DNA from: Chloranthus sessilifolius
Lineage: Eukaryota; Streptophyta; Magnoliopsida; Chloranthales; Chloranthaceae
DNA length: 64,000 nucleotides
Assembly: GCA_021018995.1 (NCBI GenBank)
Contig: CM037598.1
Coordinates: 71,008,671 to 71,072,670 of the forward strand
Reading direction: 5' to 3'
In this document: positions 23,508 through 34,200 of the stretch, piece by piece
Layout: every line of letters begins with the position of its first letter
Position numbering within the stretch: the first letter of the stretch is position 1
Made by a program: the position numbers and the translations under genes
Notes under the pieces: generated by a model
What the model was told of the DNA's origin: nothing
Seen by the model: only the letters and a program-made list of their open reading frames with translations
The model's database searches: none

Positions 23508-23675
23508 AAATTGACTGAACGATTTAAAACCGATCGAACGGTTACTTATTTTGTTCGAACGATTTTTAAAACCGATCGAACAGTTTTCCAACTGACCAAA
23601 AACTTTCAGATTTCACTCTTGACAAAAACATTTGATCGGTTACTAATTTCGATCGAACGGTTTCGTCAGATTTCA
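23508..23675 (-). repeat. CCGATCGAACGG array in the solo LTR
   Basis: Four or five copies of an imperfect palindrome CCGATCGAACGG and the variant GTTCGAAC, in the slot that holds perfect 12-bp palindromes in E2, E3 and E4. Confidence 0.7.
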
Positions 23676-24143
23676 CCCAAACTCGGGTTCTAACTTTTTC
23701 CAACTCATTCTTTAAATCTTAACCCCTTCTCTTAAATTTTCACACATGCATACTATATTCCTAATCACATATGAGAAACACAACTTAAATCAAAATTTCT
23801 TACCTTTAATCCAATGATTTATTCTCCGATCAGATCGTCTTCCTCGTTGTACAAAAGGGTTTCCAAAACCCACATCAATCTCTTACGAGCTCCACAATCA
23901 CATCCAAGCCAACATAATCGTAGACGATCCTTCCACCCACACTTCACACAATTCTCGCTACGATTAGCGGCTCAAAACACCCAAATCTCTTGCCAAGAAT
24001 AATGGGTTCTCAAAACCCTATTTAGTTTCAAGTTAACTGAACTCACACTAATATTTTATTATTTTATCCTATTCGACGTACGACCTGTTGGGCACGCACA
24101 TCGAGGCGTACTGTTTAAAGGGCTAAATTTTTAGAATGTTTCA

Positions 24144-24863
24144 AATAATAAAAAATAATAAAATAAAAAAATAAAATAAAAAAATAAAATAAAAAATAAT
24201 TTGTTTTTAATAAAATAAATAATAAATTTAAATTAAAAATAAAAATAAAATACAAAAATTTTAAAAATTTAAAAAAATTTTAAAGATAAAATAAAAATAC
24301 AAAAACAAAAAATTAAAAAAAATAAAATAAAATAAAAATACAATTGTAAAAAATAAGTTTTTTTTAATAAAATAAATAAAAAATATAAAAATATAAAAAA
24401 TTAAACTTAATTTTTTTTAAAAAAATAAAATAAAAATAAAAAAATAAAAAAAATAAAAAATTTAATAAAATAAATAAATAATAAAAAATAAATTAATATA
24501 AAAAATAAAAAATAAAAAATAAATTAAAATAAAATTTTAAAAATATAAAATAGTCAAATAAAAAGATAAAAAATAAAATTAATAAATAATAATAATATAT
24601 AAATAATATTAATAAATCAAATAATAAAATAAAATAAAATAAATAAATAAATAATTTAATTTTTTATTTTTATGATTTAATTTTTTATTTTTATTTATTT
24701 TATCAAAAGAGAGAGAGAGAGAGTGATTTTATTTACTTTTTGTTTTAAAAAAAATGAATTTTTTTTTAAATTTTAAAAATAAAGTAAAAAAATAATAAAA
24801 ATAAAATTAAATATAAAAAAATTTTAATTTTTAAAAATTTTAAAAGAAGAAAAAATTAAAAAT
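24144..24863. repeat. Extremely A/T-rich AAAT-type low-complexity tract
   Basis: About 720 bp with almost no G or C, mostly A-runs broken by single T on the plus strand, and one (GA)n run near 24711-24724. It continues the tract at 21690-21867 across the solo LTR and ends where E3 begins. Confidence 0.85.
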
Positions 24864-25670
24864 TATAACATCCCAAAACTTTGGACTTTAAATAGTGTAC
24901 CTCAGGATGCGTGCCCGACTTTGAATAGAGTACCTTGAGATGCGTGCCCGTCTGATCACTTATTTGATCAAGTGAAGTCAACTTGATGACTTGGGTCAGA
25001 TTAGATTTGGTGTGAAAGGTGCACACTCGTGCGGTGTTAGATCGTTTTGTATGGTCTTGTACACCTGTCAAGCATGTATATGTTTCACGCGAGAGCCGGG
25101 CTCTTTAAGTTAAAAAAAGGAGGGGCTTCTTTTAGAAGCCATTCGTTTGAAGAGAGGGTTTTGGGTTTGGAAGAGAGAAAGAGGAAGAAGAAGAAGGAGA
25201 AATCTTGCGGATCCGGATGCGTCGAGTTTAGGTTTTTTGCGTGAAAAAGTCTTGTAGACTCGTGGAAAGGAAGGATCGCCATCGGTTTCGACATTTGTGC
25301 GTTGGTTGTGCGATTTGGAGCCGTTTGGGGGTTTTGGAAGTCCATTTCTTTGAGCGAAGAGATCGTGTGTTTTGATCCGTTAATCGTAGCATGGGTTTGG
25401 GTGAGGTGTGTGTGGAAGGTTTACCGACGATTGAGTGGGGTTGGTTGTGATCGTGGAGTTCGGAGATGCTCGGTTTGGGTTTTAGAAACCCTCTTGCGAA
25501 ACGAAGAAAATGATCCGATCTATGGGTTAATCAGACCGATTTGAGGTAAGGTTTTGTAGATTTATGTTGTGCATGATGATTTAGCTTAGATTTAAGGTTT
25601 AAATGATGAATTAAAGGAAGAAAAAGGAAGAAAATTTGAGAAAAACGAAGGTTTGGGCGAAATCTGCAAA

Positions 25671-25870
25671 TTTCGATCGATCGGAATGGATTTCGATCGA
25701 TCGAATTTGACTTAAGACTTATGGAATTCGATTTCTGAAGGTTTTTGATCGATCAAAAGGTATAGAACAGAGAGTGTTATGAATTTCTGTTGGAATTTGA
25801 TCGATCGAAATGAATTTCGATCGATCGAGTTTCAAATTCGATCAATCGAAATTAGATTTCGATCGATCGA
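25671..25870 (+). repeat. TCGATCGATCGA palindrome array, E3 LTR
   Basis: About seven copies of a 12-bp palindrome, intact or with one change, in unrelated filler, between a donor-like site (25546) and the TTAAGGTAGGGG block (26414). Confidence 0.83.
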
Positions 25871-26740
25871 ATTTGACTATGCGTGCCGACAGTGCTTCAG
25901 TGTTTTAGCCATAACATTCTATCGCAAACTTGGAATCAGGTGATTCTTGAGGTGTTGGAAAGAGGACAACTAGAGCGACAACTTTCATGTATAGTAAAAT
26001 CAATGAATCAAATGTTTTAAAGGTTAAAATTTAGAAGGAAGCTACGTTAAGTTGAGTTGGCACGTTTCGACTGAGGTACCGATATAGTCTCGGTATTTTA
26101 GCCGTAACCTTTTATGCCGAACTCCGATTGATACAATTCTTATTGCATTGGAAAGATGACTTCGAGATCTACAATGTTTATGTTTTGAATAACTCATGAA
26201 TCTAAATGGTTAAAGGTCTAAAGTTTATGGGAAGGTACATCAAATTTTATATTATCATGAATTTGTCCGTTTCCGCCTTGTGTTGAGAAACATTTATAGA
26301 TGTCTAAGTTTTTAGTAACTAGAGTTAGTCTTTGATACATGTTATGTTCGTGATGTAGATTGAGGATGAAAAGCCATAGATAGAGCTTTTCTTGGCTTCG
26401 TGCAGCATCGAGGTTAAGGTAGGGGAAATTCACCATCTAATTGTATTTTTTATTTTGTTCATAGATGATGTGATATAAATGAATGTTTTGTAACTGTTTT
26501 AGAAAATATGAAAGCTTTGAAGTATGAATCTGTAATTGAACACATGTGTATGTTCATTTCGTTTATGTATCGGTTTTCGTTCCATTCATGTATCTGATTG
26601 TGTTTCGTTCCGTATCTGTTTGTGCTTCGTTCCGTATCTATTTATGTTTCGTTCCGTATCCATTTGTGTTTCGTTCCATTTTTGAATCCGTTTATGTTTC
26701 CGGTAAGGATAAGAACTCTTTGAATCTGAACAACGAGTGG

Positions 26741-27060
26741 CAAAGAGGAGTTGAGTCTCCGAAGAGGGGTTGAGTCCCCGGGGTTTTTACTCAGTTCCGG
26801 CTTATGGGATGCTTTGGCCCCTCGTTGATTTGTGACCCTACGTAATGTGATGTGATGATACTTTGTGTGCAAAGAGGGGTTGAGTCCCCGAGGTTACGAC
26901 CTTGTTCCTGCTTATGGGATGCTTTGGCCTTCTGATATATGTGCTTCGGTTCCCCGCTTATGGGATGTGTTGGTCATACTTTGTGTGCAAAGAGGGGTTG
27001 AGTCCCCGAGGTTTTTACCTTATTCCCGTTATGGGATGCTTTGGCTTTCGATATGTTTGT
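26741..27060 (+). repeat. 118-bp tandem repeat with GGGGTTGAGTCCCC hairpin
   Basis: Two full units and a partial one share GCAAAGAGGGGTTGAGTCCC and, further on, TTATGGGATGCTTTGGC. The full unit starts near 26862 and again near 26980. Each holds a GGGG/CCCC hairpin around TTGAGT. Confidence 0.8.
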
Positions 27061-27689
27061 TCCGTTTCTTGGTACGTCTCATTTTTTGTATGCTTCGATT
27101 TGAGGATATGTTGTCCCATTTTATTATGCTCTCATCATGATACGTCACCGTTTCTAACATGTTCTGTTTTAATTTATTCTGCTTTTATTTGCTTCTATTT
27201 TCAGCTATGTTTTGATAAGTATCTTTATTTTCATATGTAGTTGTTCTCGATATGCTCTGTTTCCGCTGCGCTATGTTTTGAAAATGAAAATGTAATATTT
27301 GTCCTCAGTTTGATTCAAATGGTTTTAAAATTATGTCACCGAATCCATGCACTTCAATGATAAGATGTGAATTGTGTTTGAATTTCTTCTACTGAGCTTG
27401 GATGAAGCTCACCCTTCGACTATACGTCACAGGTTTGGCAGTTAGCAAGATACGGGATTTGGGGTTGAGGACTTGTGGAGTAGTAAGATTTCGAGATCGT
27501 AGATTGCATTTGAGTTTTGGTAAGTGTAGTTTTGTAATTCTTTGAATACCCTTGTAGGTACTTAATTACTGTTCTCTCACTGTAGAACTGAAGTTTATGT
27601 TTTCGCTTTATTATACCAATATTTTCTATATCAGATTGTGATCTACAATCTGGCGGTTCGGGTTTTCCCATTTGGGTTAAGTTGAAAAA

Positions 27690-27713
27690 TATATATATAT
27701 ATATATATATATA
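27690..27713. repeat. (AT)n microsatellite
   Basis: A pure AT dinucleotide run of about 12 units inside the E3 5' LTR, about 40 bp before its end. A second, longer and interrupted one lies at 29470-29505. Confidence 0.9.
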
Positions 27714-27755
27714 TGTCTCAAAATTTAAGGTTGGGAAAATTCGGGCTGTCACAGT

Positions 27756-27863
27756 TGGTATCAAAGCTTAGGCTTTAGGTCTTTTGGGGACCCAAAACTA
27801 TGGCAGTATATTCTATTGAGACATAAGTGACCCAACTGACTTTGTCACAGTTGGTATCAGAGC
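27756..27863 (+). promoter_or_regulatory. Duplicated primer-binding site of E3 (tRNA-iMet)
   Basis: TGGTATCAAAGC at 27756-27767 follows the LTR end. A second, perfect TGGTATCAGAGC lies at 27852-27863, also preceded by GTCACAGT and followed by a similar GCTTAG...GGTCTTTT segment. About 96 bp including an LTR-end remnant has thus been duplicated. Confidence 0.85.
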
Positions 27864-28042
27864 TTAGCGTTTGGTCTTTTAGGGAATGAGTGGAGTAGAT
27901 TTTGTCAGGTCTTAGGGGGGGATTCACTATCCCTAATTTGATTTCTCTGGGTGACTCTAGATTTCGTCTAAGCGTGATGAGACTTGCTTTAGACTTTCGT
28001 AATTACTTTGATTGAAATTTGTTTTCGTTGTGACAGCGTGTG

Positions 28043-29171
28043 ATGCCTCCAAGAGGTAGACCTAGAGGCGGTCGTGAAAGGAATGTGAGAAGTGGGGAGG
28101 AGATACCTTCTGATTCATGGAGAGATCAGAGACACCCTCCTGAGGAGAGAGGCCATTGAGATGAATCTTTCGATAAGATGGCTAGGGCTATGGAAGCTAT
28201 AGCCGCTGCGATGACTCAGCAGACGGCGTTGCTAGCCGCCAGTAACGCCAGTCAACAGTATCAACCACCACCACCACCTCCTGCTTTGTCGTCATCATCT
28301 TTTGTAGATTTCAGGAGATTAAGACCTCCTAGTTTCTATGGGAAGACGGATCCATTAGAGGCTGAGAAATGGTTAAATCAGATGGAGAAGCTATTAGAAA
28401 GACTCCAGAGCCCTGAAGATGAGAAAGTTGGTTGGGCTTCCTTCCAACTAGAGGGAGACGCCGATGCATGGTGGAAATCAGTGTTAAGGAAGAGAGAAGC
28501 CGAGGGTCTACATGAACCCTGGACATGGGCTGAGTTTGTGAGAGCATTTAACAAGGAGTACTTTTCGAAGCAAGTCCGAAATTAGTTGAAAAAGGATTTT
28601 GCTAACTTGGTGCAAGGACCGTTAGGGAATACGGCAAAGAATTTGTGCGATTATCAAGGTTTTGCTCGAGTTGGTAGCTCTTGAAGAGATGAAGGCGTGA
28701 TTTGAAGAAGGCCTGAGACCAAATATTCAAGAGAGAGTATCTATATTTGAGCTTGAAATGTATGCCGACGTGATGGGGAAGGCCATCGTTGCATAAAGGG
28801 ATATCAACAAGAGACGAGAGCAGCAGAATAAAAATAGCATAGCGGGTCAAGGAAGGTCAAGCAATTATGAGCCGGCAGACGAGAGCCAGAAATTCTTGAT
28901 GCTAGAGCCCTCTCAACCTGCTCAAACTATGTATTCAAGGCCACCTGCATCTGTGCCTATGAGACCCTTCTACCTTTCGGATCCTCCTACAGACGGAGCA
29001 TCAATGATTCAACAAACTCTGCGCACCCCTTCATCTGCTCCAATTGAAGCTTGCTCAAAATGTGGAAAGCAACATAAGACGGAGGAGTGTAGACTGATCA
29101 CAGGCGCATGCTTCAGGTGTGGCCAGAAAGGACATCGGCTAAAGGATTGTCGCGAGACTAAGAAAGGATAG
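28043..29171 (+). pseudogene. gag: E3 gag
   Basis: The ATG at 28043 starts an Arg/Gly-rich N-terminus (MPPRGRPRGGRERN) like that of E2. TGA at 28157 and TAG at 28583 break the first frame, and the reading shifts after about 28615. The gag domain is recognisable at 28290-28580 (AEKWLNQMEKL, WW, FNKEYF). The middle third is heavily damaged. The end (about 29050-29165) has the short knuckle CSKCGKQHKTEEC followed by a canonical C-X2-C-X4-H-X4-C knuckle, then a stop. No protease follows, unlike E2 and E4. Confidence 0.85.
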
Positions 29172-29469
29172 ACAACGTTGGTTCACCTTGGCCTCCGAAT
29201 AGGCCTCCGAATAGGCTTTAGGTTCACCTTGGCAGTTAATGGATTCAAATTCTTTGGTGGCCATTACATTTTGGATTAATAGCTAGGATATGTACTTCTT
29301 TGTTCCAATTTTGTGGTTTTGGATGGTTAGAATAGTTATTGATATGGGTATTGTAAAACTATTGAATCCTGGTGGATTCACTACAATCTTTGACTCTTGT
29401 TGGATGGTTGTTTTTATCGTTTGAGTATGATTATTGTAAATTTACCTGAGTTATTTTGAGGATGGCTAG

Positions 29470-29505
<36 letters not shown>

Positions 29506-29890
29506 TATTAATGGTTGTGGGTTTATGGATTAATAGGTTTAAATTGTGGTTAGCTTGTTTCAATAATTGATTGTGGTATGATGATGCAAATGGCAAGTGA
29601 CAAGTAATTACAGGATCATGGTTGTAACTTGAATTATAGAAGAGCTTTCTGCAGGGTAATACTTTACATAACCTCTATATTGATGGGATGGTTATCTTAT
29701 GAAATGATTTAATTCCCTATGTGGATAATTGTGGTTGTGGTTAGTATCTAACATGGTTATAGATTATGGATAAATAATTGAATTCTCATTTTTGATAATC
29801 CTAATTTTCTGAGATGCCTAAATAGCCTGCAAAGCTTATCAGATACTGGGGTAACTTAGTTGCGTGGATTAATGTGATAGTTGGACCATT
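29172..29890. other. E3 internal noncoding stretch
   Basis: AT-rich sequence in the place where protease should be. It holds an interrupted (TA)n run near 29470-29505. No coding similarity seen. Confidence 0.6.
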
Positions 29891-30115
29891 GTGGTGCCCC
29901 ATCACTTTGTTCACCCCATGACTGCCGGGACGTCGAGTGTTCTTCCGACTTTCCACACTTCTTCGTCCATACCGATTGCGTCATGCTCCAGATGCGGGGG
30001 ACGACATACGGCAGAGCGATGCCGGCGGACCACTGGTGCCTATTTCAATTGTGGTCAAGTGGAACATAAGTTACGGTTTTGCCCAGCGCCGAGGGAGAAC
30101 AGGACGTCAGGATGA
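29891..30115 (+). pseudogene. Second gag zinc-knuckle fragment in E3
   Basis: A 74-codon frame contains CSRCGGRHTAERC and then a C-X2-C-X4-H-X4-C knuckle ending in CP. This is the same knuckle pair as at 29050-29165 but clearly diverged, with a different linker upstream. It is therefore a piece of another Tekay-type gag rather than a simple recent duplication. Coding potential ends at 30113. Confidence 0.75.
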
Positions 30116-30585
30116 TCGATGTTATTTTGTGTGTGTTGTATTAGACAGATTTCATCTTTGTATTTTGGGTGTAGGATCGACATTATTCGAACTTCTTTTG
30201 ATATGTGTATGTGGGACGTATTAAATCAACTAATGGTTCGTTTTGGAAAGTATGGGGGTGAAAGTTTCCTTTTCTTTTATGGTGATGGTCAGTTTTTATG
30301 GTTTATATTGATCCTTTGTGGGTGTGACGATGAATGTAACTTCAACAAATGATTACATTTTAAGACATCGTCGCGTGAGGGGATTTATCGGTGGAGTGCT
30401 GATCTTTTGATCTTCTTCCGATGTGTGTATGATTTCTTTTTATTTTGTTTATGCAATTTCTATCAAATTGTGAATTGTTGATTAGATATCCGTCTGATTC
30501 TAGATGTGTGGTGTGGCTTTCGCCACCGTGGAGACCTGGCGTGTTGGTTAGGATAACGCCTACCATAGATCTCATTGTTTGTATC
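30116..30585. other. E3 internal stretch before the polypurine tracts
   Basis: About 470 bp with only short chance frames. No domain recognised. Confidence 0.5.
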
Positions 30586-30755
30586 ATTTTCGAGGACGAA
30601 AATTTTTAAGGAGGGAGGAATGTAATAACCGCACTTTATTTATACTGTGTACCAATCAATTTGTATCCAGATGTGTACGATCAATTGATGTGCGTGGTGA
30701 GACCTCGTGACTAAGGGCAATTTTCGAGGATGAAAATTCTTTAAGGTGGGAAGGA
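30586..30755 (+). promoter_or_regulatory. Two successive polypurine tracts of E3
   Basis: Tract 1 (AAGGAGGGAGGAA, ending 30620) is followed by TGTAATAACC, an LTR-like start. Tract 2 (AAGGTGGGAAGGA, ending 30755) is followed by the true LTR start TGTAACATCC. Each is preceded by the TTTTCGAGGA(C/T)GAAAA stem-loop. The 135 bp between them do not match the E3 LTR, so tract 1 appears to belong to another family. Confidence 0.8.
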
Positions 30756-31002
30756 TGTAACATCCTAAAAATTTAGACTTTGAATAGTGTACCTCGGGAT
30801 GCATGCCCGACTTTGAATAGAGTACCTTGAGATGCGTGCCCGTCTGATCACTTATTTGATCAAGTGAAGTCAACTTGATGACTTGGGTCGGATTAGATTT
30901 GGTGTGAAAGGTGCACACTTGTGCAGTGTTAGATCGTTTTGTATGGTCTTGTACACCTGTCAAGCATGTATATGTTTCACGCAAGAGCCGGGCTCTTTAA
31001 GT
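30756..31002 (+). repeat. E3 3' LTR, truncated after U3
   Basis: Matches the first part of the 5' LTR (24864-25110), with differences mostly at CpG sites. Identity stops abruptly after GGGCTCTTTAAGT. What follows belongs to E4. Only U3, up to the supposed core promoter, is kept. Confidence 0.87.
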
Positions 31003-31245
31003 ATTTCCGAGTGCGACTGTGATGATATCATAAAAATTTACATCCAGTCGGACATGCACTCATTTGGGTGGGGAGTGAACCTCAAAACACAACTTGTGAT
31101 AATTAAAATCGAAATGAAATGATACTTCACATACAATAAAGAAAATTGTACAAAAGTGTGAATACAAGGAATGTAAACTTGTTGTCGAAGTATCAAGGCA
31201 TTCCTTAACCTACAAATATTTACAAAATTTTTGAATTTCATTCAA
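31003..31245 (-). other. E4 sequence downstream of pol
   Basis: About 240 bp of AT-rich 3' noncoding sequence. No polypurine tract or TTCGAGGACGAA stem-loop was found, so the true 3' end of E4 is missing. Confidence 0.5.
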
Positions 31246-34200
31246 ATAAATGTGAGTATTGATCGCGAATTTCTGCTTCACGCTCCCAAGTGGCTTCCTC
31301 CAATGAGTGGTTCCGTCACTTTCACAAGCACTAAGGGAATCCGCTTGGTCCGTAAGATCTGCACTTTACGGTCCAAAATTTGTATCGGCTCCTCGGTCAG
31401 GGTTAAATCTTCTTGAAGCTCAATGGGTTGGTAGTCTAAAACGTGAGTCGGGTCTTTAACGTACTTCCATAACATTGACACGTGCAACACATTGTGCATG
31501 CTGGATAGTTGCGGCAGCAAGGCTACCCTATAGGCAACTTCACCCACTCGGCCTAATAATTTGAAAGGTCCAACATAATAGTGGCTTAGCTTCCCACGCT
31601 TTCAAAAATGCATCATGCCTTTCCTAGGCGAGATTTTAATAAATACTGTATCCCCAATCTGAAACTCAACCCCAGTTCTCTTAATATCGGCATAGCTCTT
31701 TTGGTGACTTTGTGCAACTTGCAACCTCTCGTGGATCAACCGAACTATTTCGGTCATACTTTTTATGATCTCTGGTCCCAAAATGAGTTTCTCGCCAACT
31801 TCTTCTCAATTAAGTGGTGACTTGCATCTCCGACCATACAAAACTTCGCATGGATTCATTCCGATGCTTACCTGGTAGCTATTATTGTAGGCAAATTCGA
31901 TCAGGGGCAGATTCTTATCCCATGATCCTTGAAAGTCAAACATACAAGCCCGCAGAATGTCCTCAATTATTTGGTTTGCCCATCATTTTGAGGGTGAAAC
32001 GTCAAATTGAAATCGAGCCTTGAACCCATCCCTTCCTGAAAACGTTACCAGAACTGAGATGTATATAGTGGGTCTCTGTCTGATACAATACTGACAGGTA
32101 TACCATGCAGTCTGACAATCTGCTTGAGGTACAACTCTGTGAGCTTACTGGCTGTACACTTCATGCTATATGGGAGAAAGTGGGCAGATTTGGTCAGTCA
32201 ATCGATGACCACCTAAATAGCATTATGCCCTTTTACTGTTCTTGGAAAACCAAGGATGAAGTCTATAGATATGGTTTCCCATTTTCATTCCGGTATCGGT
32301 AATGGTTGTAACAACCCAGATGGATTATGATGGTCTACCTCTACTTGCTGACCTACCAAATATTTTGACACGTATTCATCTACATCCTTCTTCAAACCTC
32401 TCTACCAAGAACTCTTCTTTAGATCCCGGTACATCTTAGTACCTCCAGGATCGATAGCATATATTGACTTGTGAGCTTCTTCTAAAATGATATCTCGAAG
32501 CTCGGCGTTGCTTGGTATACACGCTTGATCTCAAAATAGCAATGATCTGTCCTCCCTAATAGAGAAATCTGACTTACTCTCGCTAATCACATCTCGTCTG
32601 GTGGTCATGAGGTCATCGTCGATCATCTGTAGATTTTGAATGTTCTCAAAAAGCGTTGATTGTATCACAATAGTAGCGATCAAAGATCTTGAACCTTTCA
32701 CATCGAACCTTATGTTGCATAGGGCCATATCTTCGAGCAATCATCATCTATGCACTCTCGCGATAAGGTGTGACAACTGAGTAGATGACTTTCGACTCAG
32801 TGCATCAGCCACTACATTAGCCTTCCCGGGGTGTTACTGGATAGAACAATCATAGTCTTTGAGGAACTCCATCCATCTTCGTTGCCTCATGTTCAAATCT
32901 TTCTGTGTATAAAGGTACTTGAGGCCGATCAGTAAAATATCAAACATCTCCCCGTAAAGGTAATGCCTCCAGATCTTCAGGGTAAAGATGACTACTGCTA
33001 ACTCGAGGTCATGAGTCGGATAATTTTTTTCGTGGTCCTTGAGCCGCCGAGAGCCATAAGCAATGACTCTCATTCTGATTAACGCATTACTGTATAATGC
33101 GTTACTGTACACTGCAAAACCTACACTACTTGACGGTATGGCAAGCACTAATGCAGTGGTCAATCTTTTCTTGAGCTCTTGAAAGCTCTGCTCACACTGT
33201 TCAGTCCACTCAAACCTAGCATTCTTCCTTGTGAGTTGTGTGAGGGGACCTGAAATCTTGGAGAAACCTTCGACGAATCTCTCGTACTACCTAGCCAATC
33301 CTAGGAAGCCACGAACTTCCATCACAGTCTTTAGTTGTTTCCACTTCACAATGACCTCAATCTTTGTTGGATCAACGATTATGCCAGTCTCAGAGACAAC
33401 ATGTCCTAAGAAGCTGACCTGCTCAAGCCAGAACTCACAGTTGCTTAGTTTTGCATATAATTGGTGGTCTCTAAGTGTTTGGAGGGTTACTCGCAAATGT
33501 TGCTCATGTTCCTCCCTTGTCTTCGAATTGATAAGAATATCATCCATGAAAATAACTACTGATTTATTGAGGTATGGTTTGAACACCTTGTTCGTCAGAT
33601 TCATAAATGATGTTGGTGCATTAGTCAACCCAAATAGCATCACTAGAAACTCATAGTGGCCATACCTCGTGTGAAATGTTGTCTTTAAGATGTCCTCAAC
33701 CTTGATCTTCAACTGGTGGTAGCCTGACCTCAAGTCGATCTTTGAGAAGAATTTTGTGCCTTGTAGTTGATCGAAGAGGGCATCAATCCGCAGAAGTGGA
33801 TAGCAATTCTTAATCGTCAACTTATTTAATTGCGGTAATCGATGCAGAGCCGCATCAAACCGTTCTTCTTAACAAACAGTACCAGTGCTCCCCAAGGAGA
33901 CACACTAGGTCTGATAAATCCTTTATCCAAAAGCTTTTGTAGTTGTTCCTTAAGTTCCTTCAACTCTGCCAACACCATGCAATACGAACCCTTCGATAAC
34001 AACTCGGTACTTTGAGCCAATTCAATCGCAAACTCGATCTCTCAATTTGGTGCTAGCCTAGGGAGATCCTCGGGAAATACATCCTGGAACTCGGATACGA
34101 TAGGAAGGTCGGTAACATTGATTTCCTCTTCCTGTTGGCTCTTCACGAATGTGAGGTATCCATGGCATTCGTTGTTCATCAAGCGCTCTGCTCGAATGGC

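Larger units (their letters stand above)
21873..24143 (-). mobile_element. Minus-strand solo LTR, Tekay type, target duplication AATAA
   Basis: On the plus strand it starts TGTGACTGCTCG (reverse of the family end GTCACA) and ends ATGTTTCA (reverse of the family start). AATAA flanks it on both sides (21868-21872 and 24144-24148). No internal sequence remains, as expected after recombination between LTRs. It carries the GAGCT stem-loop (22286-22303), a CCAAGG-type array (22600-22760), the conserved CCCCTACCTTAA block near 23138, a palindrome-like array (23508-23675) and a donor-like site at 23802. Confidence 0.9.
24864..27753 (+). repeat. E3 5' LTR (about 2.9 kb)
   Basis: It starts TATAACATCC (the copy at 30756 has TGTAACATCC, so the terminal G has changed to A) and ends GGGCTGTCACA before the primer site. 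U3 holds a tandem duplication of about 36 bp with GAGTACC and ATGCGTGCCC. Next come the GAGCCGGGCTC palindrome and CTTTAAG near 25097-25112, a donor-like GAG/GTAAGG at 25546, the TCGATCGATCGA array, TTAAGGTAGGGG near 26414, a 118-bp tandem repeat and the GAGCT stem-loop at 27394-27410. Confidence 0.87.
24864..31002 (+). mobile_element. E3: pol-less Tekay-type element with duplicated primer sites
   Basis: A long 5' LTR, primer site, gag, and a truncated 3' LTR (30756-31002) that repeats the first 245 bp of the 5' LTR. Between gag and the 3' LTR there is no protease, reverse transcriptase or integrase. The internal region has two primer-binding sites 96 bp apart, two polypurine tracts 135 bp apart, and a second gag zinc-knuckle fragment. 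It looks like a non-autonomous derivative or an element rebuilt by recombination. No target duplication can be tested because the right LTR is cut. Confidence 0.82.

Noticed and set aside
25085-25544. Open frames on both strands in the E3 LTR leader
   Set aside because: Overlapping frames lack known domains, and homologous LTRs do not keep them.
27756-27863. tRNA-Met fragment
   Set aside because: The similarity is limited to the 12-base primer complement next to an LTR end, so these are primer-binding sites.
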